From NCEH01 sp043195095 (GTDB taxonomy: Bacteria > Pseudomonadota > Alphaproteobacteria > Rhizobiales > Xanthobacteraceae), in assembly GCF_043195095.1 (NCBI RefSeq), contig NZ_JBAFWN010000002.1: a stretch of DNA of 64,000 nt. One strand, 5' to 3'. Shown piece after piece: positions 46,717 through 54,744 of this stretch. The position numbers and the translations under genes are program-made. The stretch's first letter is position 1, and each line of letters starts with the position of its first letter. The notes below the pieces were generated by a model. It saw nothing but the letters and a program-made list of their open reading frames with translations, was not told the origin of the DNA and searched no databases.

Positions 46717-47690
46717 TCGAAACCCGCGCCTTCGCTGAACTTGCGCAGCGCCTGCGGGCGGGCGCCGGCCTTGCCGCGAAGCGCGACATCGGCGCGGTGG
46801 CCGCAAGGCTCGGCCTGTCCGCCTCCGCCGTGCCGGTGGGCGACGATTGCGCGGCGATCCCGGACGGCGACGGCTTTCTGCTGCTCGCCATCGAGGGCTT
46901 CATGAATGCGTTCGTGGCCGGCGATCCCTGGTTCGCCGGCTGGTGCGGGGCGATGGTGAACATCTCCGACGTCGCCGCCATGGGCGGGCGCCCGCTCGCC
47001 ATCGTGGACGCCGTATGGGCGAACGGAGAAGACGGCGCGGCCCCCGTGCTGGAGGGCTTGCGCGCGGCCTCGCAGGCGTTCGGCGTGCCGCTCGTGGGCG
47101 GCCATTCCAATCTGAAGAGCGAGGCCGGCGCGCTCTCGGTCGCCATCCTCGGGCGGGCAAAAAAGCTGCTCACCTCCTTCGACGCGCGGCCCGGCGAAAC
47201 GCTGGTCGCCGCCGTGGACCTGCGCGGGCGCTATCGCGAACCCTTCTCCAATTGGGAGGCGGCCAGCGACGCGCCGCCCGCCCGCCTGCGCGGCGACATC
47301 GAATTGCTGCCGCAAATCGCCGAGGCCGGGCTGTCGCGCGCCGCCAAGGACATCAGCCAGGCCGGCATGATCGGCACCGCCGCCATGCTGGCGGAATGCT
47401 CGCGCATCGGCCTGGAGATCGAGCTTGCCGCCATCCCCCGCCCGGAGGGCGTGGACCTGACGCGCTGGCTGCTGAGCTTCCCGAGCTTCGGCTATCTGCT
47501 CAGCGTAGCACCGCCCGACGTGGCGGAAGTGACCGCCCGCTTCGCCGCGCGCGGCATTTCTGCCGCCGCCATCGGCACGGCGGTCGCGGGTGGCGAGGTG
47601 GCGCTGAACCATCGCGGCGCACGCGAACTGATCTGGGATTTCGCGCGAAGCCCACTCATCGGCTGCGCGCCACTGGAGATCGCCTCATGA
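46713..47690 (+). CDS. nitF: Sll0787 family AIR synthase-like protein (Nit1C)
   Basis: This 325-aa member of the PurM/SelD/ThiL-like ATP-binding superfamily has VGDDCAAIPDGDGFLLLAIEGF (48-69), MVNISDVAAMGGRPLAIV and VGGHSNLKSEAGALSVAILG. These match the phosphate- and Mg-binding loops of such enzymes, which phosphorylate and activate a carbonyl, amide or acid. The substrate is unknown. It overlaps nitE and the glycosyltransferase by ATGA on both sides. Confidence 0.87.
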   Translation: MIETRAFAELAQRLRAGAGLAAKRDIGAVAARLGLSASAVPVGDDCAAIPDGDGFLLLAIEGFMNAFVAGDPWFAGWCGAMVNISDVAAMGGRPLAIVDAVWANGEDGAAPVLEGLRAASQAFGVPLVGGHSNLKSEAGALSVAILGRAKKLLTSFDARPGETLVAAVDLRGRYREPFSNWEAASDAPPARLRGDIELLPQIAEAGLSRAAKDISQAGMIGTAAMLAECSRIGLEIELAAIPRPEGVDLTRWLLSFPSFGYLLSVAPPDVAEVTARFAARGISAAAIGTAVAGGEVALNHRGARELIWDFARSPLIGCAPLEIAS

Positions 47691-48925
47691 TCGCGCATGT
47701 TCTCCCGCCCAATCGCCCGCTGCGCATCGCGATCCTCGCCCATTCCACCAATCCGCGCGGCGGCGTGGTGCACGCTTTGGAACTGGGCGATGCGCTGGCG
47801 CGCCTCGGCCATTCCGTGGTGGTGCACGCGCCCGACACGAAGGGCGCCGGCTTCTTCCGCACCAGCCTGTGCGGCACGCTGAGCGTGCCGGCCTCCCCCG
47901 TGGGCGCCGACATGACGGACATGGTGCGCATCCGCATCGCCGATTATGTGCGCCATTTCGAGGATACGGCCCACCGGGCGTTTGATGTCTTCCACGCCCA
48001 GGACGGCATTTCCGGCAATGCGCTGGCGACCCTGAAGGAACGCGGGCTGATCCGCGCCTTCGCCCGCACGGTGCACCATGTGGACGCCTTCGCCGATCGC
48101 GCGCTGATGGCGCTTCAGACCCGCGCCATGGTGCACGCCGACCGCCTGCTGGTGGTGAGCCGCACTTGGCAGGAAGAGCTTTCCGCGCGGCTCGGACGCC
48201 CCGCCGACATCGTCGGCAACGGCGTCGACACGCGCCGCTTCTCGCCGGCGCCGGACGGGCGGGAGGACGCCTTGCGCGCCCGCCTCGGACTCGGCGCCGG
48301 GCCGGTGTTCCTCGCCGTCGGCGGGATCGAGGGGCGCAAGAACAGCGTGCGCCTGCTGGAGGCCTTCGCCCGCGTCCACGCCCGCCGGCCCACGGCCCAA
48401 TTGGTGATCGCGGGGGGCGCCTCCCTGCTGGACCATCACACGGTGCAGCAGGCGTTCGACCTCGCCCTCGCCCGCCTCACCCTGCCCGACGGCGCGGTGA
48501 TCCGCACCGGTCCGCTGGCGCAGGCGGACATGCCGGCGCTCTACCGCCTCGCCGATACGCTCGCCTTCCCCTCGCTGAAGGAAGGCTTCGGCCTCGTGGT
48601 GCTGGAGGCCATGGCGAGCGGCGTGCCGGTGGCGACCGCGCGCATCGCGCCCTTCACCGAATATCTCGGTGCCGCGGACGTCGCCTGGTGCGACCCGCTG
48701 GACGTCGCCTCCATCGCCGCCGCGCTGGACGCAACGCTCGACGCCGCGACCCGCGCTCGCCTGGCGGCGAACGGCGCGCGCGTCGCCGCCCGCCACGATT
48801 GGGACAGCACCGCGCAGGCGCACCTTTCCACCTACGCCCGGCTTCTGGACCCCGCCGATGCGGCGCCGGCCGAAATCGAGCCGACCGAAACCGCGCCGAC
48901 CGCCCTGGAGGCGACCCATGCCTGA
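47687..48925 (+). CDS. MSMEG_0565 family glycosyltransferase (Nit1C)
   Basis: This 412-aa GT4-type retaining glycosyltransferase has an N-terminal acceptor domain starting IAILAHSTNPRGGVVHALELGDAL. The donor domain shows FLAVGGIEGRKNSVRLLEAF and PSLKEGFGLVVLEAMASGVPV (E-x7-E). Its strict association with the nitrilase genes suggests that the cluster product is a small glycosylated compound. The extreme C-terminus is a low-complexity Glu/Pro/Thr/Ala tail. It overlaps the neighbours at both ends. Confidence 0.87.
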   Translation: MIAHVLPPNRPLRIAILAHSTNPRGGVVHALELGDALARLGHSVVVHAPDTKGAGFFRTSLCGTLSVPASPVGADMTDMVRIRIADYVRHFEDTAHRAFDVFHAQDGISGNALATLKERGLIRAFARTVHHVDAFADRALMALQTRAMVHADRLLVVSRTWQEELSARLGRPADIVGNGVDTRRFSPAPDGREDALRARLGLGAGPVFLAVGGIEGRKNSVRLLEAFARVHARRPTAQLVIAGGASLLDHHTVQQAFDLALARLTLPDGAVIRTGPLAQADMPALYRLADTLAFPSLKEGFGLVVLEAMASGVPVATARIAPFTEYLGAADVAWCDPLDVASIAAALDATLDAATRARLAANGARVAARHDWDSTAQAHLSTYARLLDPADAAPAEIEPTETAPTALEATHA

Positions 48926-49205
48926 AATGCGCTTCCACATCCGCTGGCCCGACGGGACGAAGGAGGCCTGCTATTCGCCTTCCCTCGTCATCAAGGACCA
49001 TTTCGCCCCCGGCGAGAGCTATGCCCTCGCCGATTTCCTCGCGAAGAGCCGCGACGCCCTCACCACCGCCAGCGAACGGGTGCGGGCGAAATACGGCATG
49101 CCGTGCTCCCTCGCGCTGGGCCAGCTCGCCCGCATCGAGGCGACCGGCCGCACCTTTTCAAACCATCCCGACGCCCGCGTCAGCATCGACGCCTTCGAAG
49201 ACTGA
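48918..49205 (+). CDS. nitG: MSMEG_0570 family nitrogen-starvation protein (Nit1C)
   Basis: This 95-aa protein has the conserved block MRFHIRWPDGTKEACYSPSLVIKDHF and Y-LADFLAKSRDALTTASERVRAKYGMPCS. No catalytic motif is evident, and the role could be that of a carrier, chaperone or small subunit. A TGGAGG site precedes the ATG, which lies 8 bp inside the glycosyltransferase gene. Confidence 0.85.
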   Translation: MPEMRFHIRWPDGTKEACYSPSLVIKDHFAPGESYALADFLAKSRDALTTASERVRAKYGMPCSLALGQLARIEATGRTFSNHPDARVSIDAFED

Positions 49206-49218
49206 TCGGAGCCCCCCC

Positions 49219-50499
49219 ATGACCAACAACTCCCTTCCGCACCACAGCGTCGTCATCATCGGCGGCGGGCAGGCCGGCCTTTCCGCCAGCTCTTATCTGA
49301 GCGAAAGCGGCATCGACCATGTGATCTATGAGAAGCATCGCGTCGCCCATGCCTGGCGGGACCAAAGGTGGGACAGCTTCTGCCTCGTCACGCCCAATTG
49401 GCAGTGCAAGCTGCCGGGCTACGATTATCCCGGCAGCGAGCCGGACGGCTTCATGAAGCGCGACGAGATCGTCGCCTATGTGGAGGATTACGCCAAGCGC
49501 ATCGCCGCCCCGGTGCGCGAGGGCGTCGGCGTCAGCCGCCTGTCCCGGCAGGACGACGGCCGCTTTCTCGTGGAGGCGGCGGACGGGGCCGTGACCGCCG
49601 GCGCGGTGGTGCTGGCGGTGGGCGGCTATCATGTCCCGAACGTGCCGCGCATGGGCGAGCGCCTGCCGGAAAGCATCGTGCAGGTGCATTCCTCCAAATA
49701 TCGTCATGCCGGCCAATTGCCCGAAGGCGAGGTGCTGGTGGTGGGCTCGGGCCAGTCGGGCTGCCAGATCGCCGAGGACCTGCACCTCGCGGGGCGCAAG
49801 GTGCACCTCATCGTCGGCAGCGCGCCGCGCTGCCCGCGCGTCTATCGCGGCCGCGACAGCGTGGACTGGCTCGCCGACCTCGGCCAATACGACCTGCCGG
49901 TGGAAAACCACCCGCTGAAGGAAAAGGTGCGCAAAAAGGCGAACCATTATCTTACCGGGCGCGACGGCGGGCGCGACATTGATCTGCGCCGCTTCGCCCT
50001 GGAAGGCATGCAGCTCTACGGCCGGCTGGAGGCGATCAGCGGCGGGCGCCTGCAGTTCCGCGACGACCTCAAACAGAATCTCGATTCCGCCGACGCGGTC
50101 TATAACGGCATCTGCGGCCTGATCGACAAGCACATTGCCGAGAACAAGATCGCGGCGCCGGCGGGCACCCATTACAGCCCGCTCTGGCAGCCGGGCGAAG
50201 CGGTGCGCGAGCTCGATCCCGTGGCGGCGGGTATCACCTCCGTCATCTGGGCCACGGGCTTTCATTCCGACTGGTCCTGGGTGGACCTGCCGGTGTTCGA
50301 CGGCGCGGGCTATCCCACCCACAAGCGCGGCGTCACCAGCATGGACGGGCTCTATGTGCTCGGCCTGCCCTGGCTGCATTCCTGGGGCTCCGGCCGGTTC
50401 GTGGGGGTCGGGCGCGACGCCGCCTATCTCGCCGCGCGCATCGGCGAGCATCTCGGCGTGCGGGGACGCGCGCCCGTGAAACTCGATCTTGCGGTGTGA
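49219..50499 (+). CDS. nitH: MSMEG_0569 family flavin-dependent oxidoreductase (Nit1C)
   Basis: This 426-aa flavoprotein resembles N-hydroxylating/Baeyer-Villiger monooxygenases. The FAD motif SVVIIGGGQAGLSASSYL is at 10-27, RVAHAWRDQRWDSFCLVTPNW follows, and the second nucleotide motif is VLVVGSGQSGCQIAEDL. VIWATGFHSDWSW is the ATG/linker motif. It could oxidise an amine towards an oxime or nitrile; that is inference. It closes the canonical cluster, 13 bp after nitG. Confidence 0.88.
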   Translation: MTNNSLPHHSVVIIGGGQAGLSASSYLSESGIDHVIYEKHRVAHAWRDQRWDSFCLVTPNWQCKLPGYDYPGSEPDGFMKRDEIVAYVEDYAKRIAAPVREGVGVSRLSRQDDGRFLVEAADGAVTAGAVVLAVGGYHVPNVPRMGERLPESIVQVHSSKYRHAGQLPEGEVLVVGSGQSGCQIAEDLHLAGRKVHLIVGSAPRCPRVYRGRDSVDWLADLGQYDLPVENHPLKEKVRKKANHYLTGRDGGRDIDLRRFALEGMQLYGRLEAISGGRLQFRDDLKQNLDSADAVYNGICGLIDKHIAENKIAAPAGTHYSPLWQPGEAVRELDPVAAGITSVIWATGFHSDWSWVDLPVFDGAGYPTHKRGVTSMDGLYVLGLPWLHSWGSGRFVGVGRDAAYLAARIGEHLGVRGRAPVKLDLAV

Positions 50500-50522
50500 G
50501 CGACGCGACGCGGAGAACCCTC

Positions 50523-51425
50523 ATGAGCCTCGCCTTCCGCCTGCCTTCCGCGGCCAGCCTGCTGCCGGCCGGCCTCTCCCTGCCCGCCTTCCGCGCGAGC
50601 GACCCGCTGGCCGAGCCAATCCGTCTCGGCATGCCGCACCTCGCCTATGGCGGGCTTTCGGAAACCTGGCTGCTGAAGGAACTCGGCCATCGCCACTGGC
50701 TGTTGCTGGCGCGCGGCGCCGGGCGCGAGGTGCCGGACTTCCGGGATGTCGACGGCGCCACCGTCTATGCCGCCTTCATCGCGGTGCAGGTCACCGACGC
50801 GACGCTCGGTGCCTTCCGCGAGCATGACAGCCTCGTTTTGCGCTCGCGCCTGGAACGCATCTCGCGCACCCAGTTCGCGAGCCGCCACGAGCTGCTGCGC
50901 GACGGCGTCCCCATGGGCAGCGTGGAGATGACCTCCGTGTTCGTGAAGCGCAAGGAAAAGGGGCGAAACCGGGCCTTGGCGCGGGTCGGTCTTCCCGGCT
51001 TCTCCGCGCCGGCGGCCAAGCCGAGCCTCGCGCGCACCGCCGCGCTTGCCGCCACCATCCGCGCCGGCCGGTTCGCGCAGCACTTCGGCTTTCCGAACTC
51101 GGACGGCGAGAGCGGCATTTCGCTCACCGTGCGCCCCTGCCCCTCGCAGGATTTCAACGGCGCCGACTTCCTGTATTTCGCATCCTTCCAGGCTTTCGTG
51201 GATCGCGCCGAATGGGAGGCGCTGCAGGCGCCCGCCGGCCTGTTCACGGTGGCGCGGGACATGGTGTTCCATTCCAATGTGGAGATCGGGGAGGCGGTGC
51301 GCATCGCGGTGAAGGCGCAGCGGGTGCAGGGTGACCAGCTGCTGCACTGGTGCGTGCTCACCCGCGCGGCGGACGGCGCCCGCCTCGCCGATATCTTCAC
51401 CCGCCGGGCGCCCGCGCCGCGCTGA
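50523..51425 (+). CDS. Pnap_2097/LnmK-like biosynthesis protein
   Basis: This 300-aa protein resembles the LnmK superfamily of hot-dog-fold acyltransferase/decarboxylases. The N-terminal LGMPHLAYGGLSETWLLKELGHRHW (about 38-62) and a second half beginning PCPSQDFNGADFLYFASFQAF support a double hot-dog. Related domains act on acyl-ACP in polyketide-like pathways; none is proven for this branch. It starts 23 bp after the flavoprotein stop and is probably co-transcribed with the Nit1C genes. Confidence 0.72.
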   Translation: MSLAFRLPSAASLLPAGLSLPAFRASDPLAEPIRLGMPHLAYGGLSETWLLKELGHRHWLLLARGAGREVPDFRDVDGATVYAAFIAVQVTDATLGAFREHDSLVLRSRLERISRTQFASRHELLRDGVPMGSVEMTSVFVKRKEKGRNRALARVGLPGFSAPAAKPSLARTAALAATIRAGRFAQHFGFPNSDGESGISLTVRPCPSQDFNGADFLYFASFQAFVDRAEWEALQAPAGLFTVARDMVFHSNVEIGEAVRIAVKAQRVQGDQLLHWCVLTRAADGARLADIFTRRAPAPR

Positions 51426-51522
51426 ATGCGCCCGCCCCGCATTTCGTGCTTGAACTGAGCCCCCGGAAACTGGTGGAAGGGGAGGCGCGCCTCAGGCGCG
51501 GGTTCACGTACGGAGTTGGCCG

Positions 51523-52755
51523 ATGAGTGCAGGGGAGCGCGGCGCGTTGCCGCTTGAGGGCATCAGGGTTCTCGACCTGTCGCGCATCCTTGCTGGGCCA
51601 TGGTGCGCCATGGTGCTCGGCGATCTCGGCGCCGACGTCATCAAGGTGGAGCATCCCGGCCGCGGCGACGACACGCGGGACTGGGGCGTGCGCACCGCCG
51701 GCACCAACACCTCCTATTTCGACAGCGTGAACCGCAACAAGCGCTCCATCGGCGTCGATCTCGCAACGCCCGAAGGGCTCGCCATCGTCAAGGCGCTGGC
51801 GCGCGAGAGCGACGTGGTGGTGCAGAATTTCAAGACCGGCGGCGCCGCCAAGCTCGGCCTCGGCTACGAACAGCTGCGCGCGGAAAACCCGCGCCTGATC
51901 TATTGCTCCATCGCGGGCTATGATTCCCGCGGGCCGGAAGCGTCGCGGCCGGGCTATGATCTCGTGGTGCAGGGCGAGACCGGGCTGATGGCGCTGAATG
52001 GCGAGCCGGGCCGCCCCCCGCTGAAGTTCGGTGTCGCGGCGGTGGACCTGTTCACCGGCCAATATGCCGCCCAGGCGGTGCTCGCCGCCCTCTATGCCCG
52101 CGAGCGCGCCGGGCAGGGCCGCGAGGTGGAACTCGCGCTCTATGATTGCGGCATCGCGCTCACCTCCTATTACGGCCTGGAAGCCCTGGCGCGACAGGCG
52201 GACCTGCCGCCGGTGGGCAATGCCCATCCCTCCATCGTGCCCTATGGCGTGTTCCCCACCCTCGACGGGCCGATCGTGATGACGGTGGGCAACAATGCCC
52301 AATACCGGCGGTTCTGCGAAACCGTCATCCAGCGCATGGACCTGTTCGAGGATCCGCGCTTTGCCACCAATCTCGATCGCGCGCGTAACCGCGCCATCCT
52401 GATCCCCCTGGTGGAGGAGGAGCTCTCCCGCTGGCACCGGCCGGAACTGTTGGCGCGCCTGGAACAGGCCGGCATTCCCTGCGGCGAGGTCTTGGGCCTG
52501 CATACGGCGCTGACCTCCGCGCGGGCGCGCTCCTCAGGCCTCGTGGTGCAGGCGCAGGATGTTCCGCACGCCGAAGGCGAAGGGGAAACCAGCGCCCAGG
52601 TCCTCGCCCCGCCCTATCGGCTCGACGGGGAACGCGTGCCGGTGCGCCGCATGCCGCCCGCGCTCGGATCCTCCAGCGCCCCCCTGCTCGCCGAGCGGCT
52701 CGGCTACAGCGCGGCCGAGCTGGAAGCGCTCGCGGCAAAGGGCGTGATCCGCTGA
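51523..52755 (+). CDS. Class III CoA-transferase (CaiB/BaiF family)
   Basis: This 410-aa family III CoA-transferase starts GALPLEGIRVLDLSRILAGPWCAMVLGDLGADVIKVE, with DTRDWGVRT and NRNKRSIGVDL. The catalytic aspartate is in RPGYDLVVQGETGLM (Asp146). The substrate pair is unknown. It lies 97 bp after the LnmK-like gene on the same strand, so membership in that transcript is possible but not shown. Confidence 0.88.
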   Translation: MSAGERGALPLEGIRVLDLSRILAGPWCAMVLGDLGADVIKVEHPGRGDDTRDWGVRTAGTNTSYFDSVNRNKRSIGVDLATPEGLAIVKALARESDVVVQNFKTGGAAKLGLGYEQLRAENPRLIYCSIAGYDSRGPEASRPGYDLVVQGETGLMALNGEPGRPPLKFGVAAVDLFTGQYAAQAVLAALYARERAGQGREVELALYDCGIALTSYYGLEALARQADLPPVGNAHPSIVPYGVFPTLDGPIVMTVGNNAQYRRFCETVIQRMDLFEDPRFATNLDRARNRAILIPLVEEELSRWHRPELLARLEQAGIPCGEVLGLHTALTSARARSSGLVVQAQDVPHAEGEGETSAQVLAPPYRLDGERVPVRRMPPALGSSSAPLLAERLGYSAAELEALAAKGVIR

Positions 52756-52886
52756 TGATTTTGCGCCGATGATCTAAGCTGCGGCGAGACGGCAACGAGA
52801 CGCCGTGCCCGCTGCTTCAGCCTCGCACAAGCCATCGGGCCTTAGCTGCCATCCGTCATCCGATTGAACGGTTGGCGGAGGCCCTT

Positions 52887-52967
52887 ATGAAAGAGATCTG
52901 CACACATCCCCGCACCGGGGCTGACGGCCGCATGCGCGCACCGGGTGCTCCGCGAGGCCGGGCATGA
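52887..52967 (+). CDS. Putative 26-codon leader ORF of the sugar operon
   Basis: A short frame begins MKEICTHPRTGADGR and has a clear GGAGG site (52877-52881) 5 nt before its ATG. Its TGA overlaps the ATG of the C-methyltransferase gene (ATGA at 52964-52967), whose own ribosome binding site would lie inside this frame. It may act only to couple translation. No homologue is recognised and codons are not biased to one amino acid, so attenuation is unlikely. Confidence 0.45.
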   Translation: MKEICTHPRTGADGRMRAPGAPRGRA

Positions 52968-54217
52968 CCGCCGGGCGGGTGATGACGCCCGGACATTGCC
53001 GCTTCTGCGATACGCCGCTGCGCCAGCGCTTCGTCGATCTCGGCGAAATGCCGCTGGCCAACGCCTACGTGCCGGAAAACCGGCGCAACACGAAGGAGGC
53101 GCGCTATCCGCTGCGCGCCAGCGTGTGCCCCTCCTGCCGCCTGGTCCAGGCGGACGCGTTTGTGGAGCCGAAGGACATCTTCAGCGACTACGCCTATTTC
53201 TCCTCCTACAGCGATTCCTGGGTGGCCCACGCCCAGCGCTTCGCCACCTACGCCACCGCGCGCTTCGGCCTGACCCGCGCGTCGCAGGTGGTCGAGGTGG
53301 CGAGCAATGACGGCTATCTGCTGCGCCATTTCATCGCCGCCGGCATTCCCGCCCTCGGCATCGAGCCGGCCGCGAACGTGGCGCAGGCGGCGCGCGCGGC
53401 GGGCGTGCCCACGGAAACCCGCTTCTTCGGCGCCGACGTGGCCGTGGGCTTGGCCGCGCGCGGCCATCGCGCGGACCTGATCGTCGCCAACAACGTGCTC
53501 GCCCATGTGCCGGACATCAACGACTTCGTCGCCGGGCTCGCACGCCTGGTGAAGGCCGATGGGGTGGTGAGCGTCGAATTCCCCCATCTGCTTCGCCTTA
53601 TCGAAAGCGTGCAGTTCGACACGATCTATCACGAGCATTTTTATTATCTCTCGCTGCTGGCGGTGGAGAAGATCTTCGCCGCGCACAAGCTGAAAGTCTT
53701 CGACGTCCAGGAATGGCCGACCCATGGCGGCAGCCTGCGGGTGCTCGCCTGCCCGGCCGCCTCCCATGGCCATGCCGAGATGCCCGGCGTTGCCAAGGTG
53801 CGCGCGGACGAAGCCGCCGCCGGCTTCGACGCGGACGCGGTCTACGACAGTTTCCAGGAGCGCATCGCGCCGATCCGCGCGGGACTGCATGCGTTCCTCC
53901 ATCAGGCCCATAATGAAGGCAAGCATGTCGTGGCCTATGGCGCGGCCGCCAAGGGCAACACGCTGCTGAACTTTTGCGGCGTCGGGCCGGACCAGATCGA
54001 CTATGTGGTGGACCGCAATCCCCACAAGCAGGGCCGCCTGCTGCCCGGCAGCCATCTGCCGATCCACGGGCCGGAAAAGCTGGCGCAGACCAAGCCCGAT
54101 TTCGTGCTGATCCTGCCGTGGAACATCAAGAACGAGGTGATGGCCACGAACGCCCTGGTGCGGGACTGGGGCGGACGCTTTGTGGTGGCGGTCCCGGATC
54201 TCGCGGTTCTGCCGTGA
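52964..54217 (+). CDS. NDP-hexose C-methyltransferase (TylC3-type)
   Basis: This 417-aa three-domain methyltransferase makes branched deoxysugars. A zinc-finger domain (Cys12, Cys15, Cys55, Cys58) precedes a SAM domain (VVEVASNDGYLLRHF, about 108-122; VANNVLAHVPD; IYHEHFYYLS). The C-terminal Rossmann domain is VAYGAAAKGNTLLNF...VVDRNPHKQG. The next gene is an RmlC-like epimerase and overlaps by GTGA, so a 3-C-methyl sugar nucleotide is a likely product. Confidence 0.88.
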   Translation: MTAGRVMTPGHCRFCDTPLRQRFVDLGEMPLANAYVPENRRNTKEARYPLRASVCPSCRLVQADAFVEPKDIFSDYAYFSSYSDSWVAHAQRFATYATARFGLTRASQVVEVASNDGYLLRHFIAAGIPALGIEPAANVAQAARAAGVPTETRFFGADVAVGLAARGHRADLIVANNVLAHVPDINDFVAGLARLVKADGVVSVEFPHLLRLIESVQFDTIYHEHFYYLSLLAVEKIFAAHKLKVFDVQEWPTHGGSLRVLACPAASHGHAEMPGVAKVRADEAAAGFDADAVYDSFQERIAPIRAGLHAFLHQAHNEGKHVVAYGAAAKGNTLLNFCGVGPDQIDYVVDRNPHKQGRLLPGSHLPIHGPEKLAQTKPDFVLILPWNIKNEVMATNALVRDWGGRFVVAVPDLAVLP

Positions 54218-54744
54218 GGATCGCGCCGACCAGCATTGCCGGCGTCATGCATGTGCATGTGAGCCCGAATGCGGATGCGCGCGGCCTTTTCGCGCGCACC
54301 TTCTGCGCCGAGGCGTTCGCCGACCACGGGCTGGCGACCTCATTCCCCCAGGCGAGCACATCCTGGAATCCCCATTGCGGCACCTTGCGCGGATTGCATC
54401 TGCAACTGGAGCCCAAGGGCGAGGCGAAGCTGGTGCGCGCCACGCGCGGGCGGGTGTTCGACGTCGCCGTGGATCTGCGCCCAGCCTCGCCCACCTACCT
54501 GGCCTGGACCGGGCTCGAGCTCGACGCCGCCCGCCGCAACGCGATCTATATTCCCGAGGGGGTCGCCCACGGCTTCCTGACCCTGGAGGCCGGCTGCGAG
54601 GTCTTCTACCAGATGTCGCAAACCTACGACGCCGGTCTTGCGCGCACCTATCGCTGGGATGATCCCGCCTTCGCCATCGCATGGCCGGCCGCCCCCCGCA
54701 TCATCTCCTCCAAGGACGCCACGGCGCGGGAGCTAAACTCATGA
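54214..54744 (+). CDS. dTDP-4-dehydrorhamnose 3,5-epimerase-like protein (RmlC family)
   Basis: This 176-aa cupin has GTLRGLHLQ with the catalytic base His62, the Lys/Arg contacts EAKLVRATRGRVFDVAVDLR, and EVFYQMSQTY with Tyr132 as the likely acid. The family member may be a 3-, 5- or 3,5-epimerase. The GTG start overlaps the methyltransferase stop, and the stop overlaps the next ATG (ATGA). RmlA, RmlB and RmlD are not in the window. Confidence 0.87.
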   Translation: MRIAPTSIAGVMHVHVSPNADARGLFARTFCAEAFADHGLATSFPQASTSWNPHCGTLRGLHLQLEPKGEAKLVRATRGRVFDVAVDLRPASPTYLAWTGLELDAARRNAIYIPEGVAHGFLTLEAGCEVFYQMSQTYDAGLARTYRWDDPAFAIAWPAAPRIISSKDATARELNS

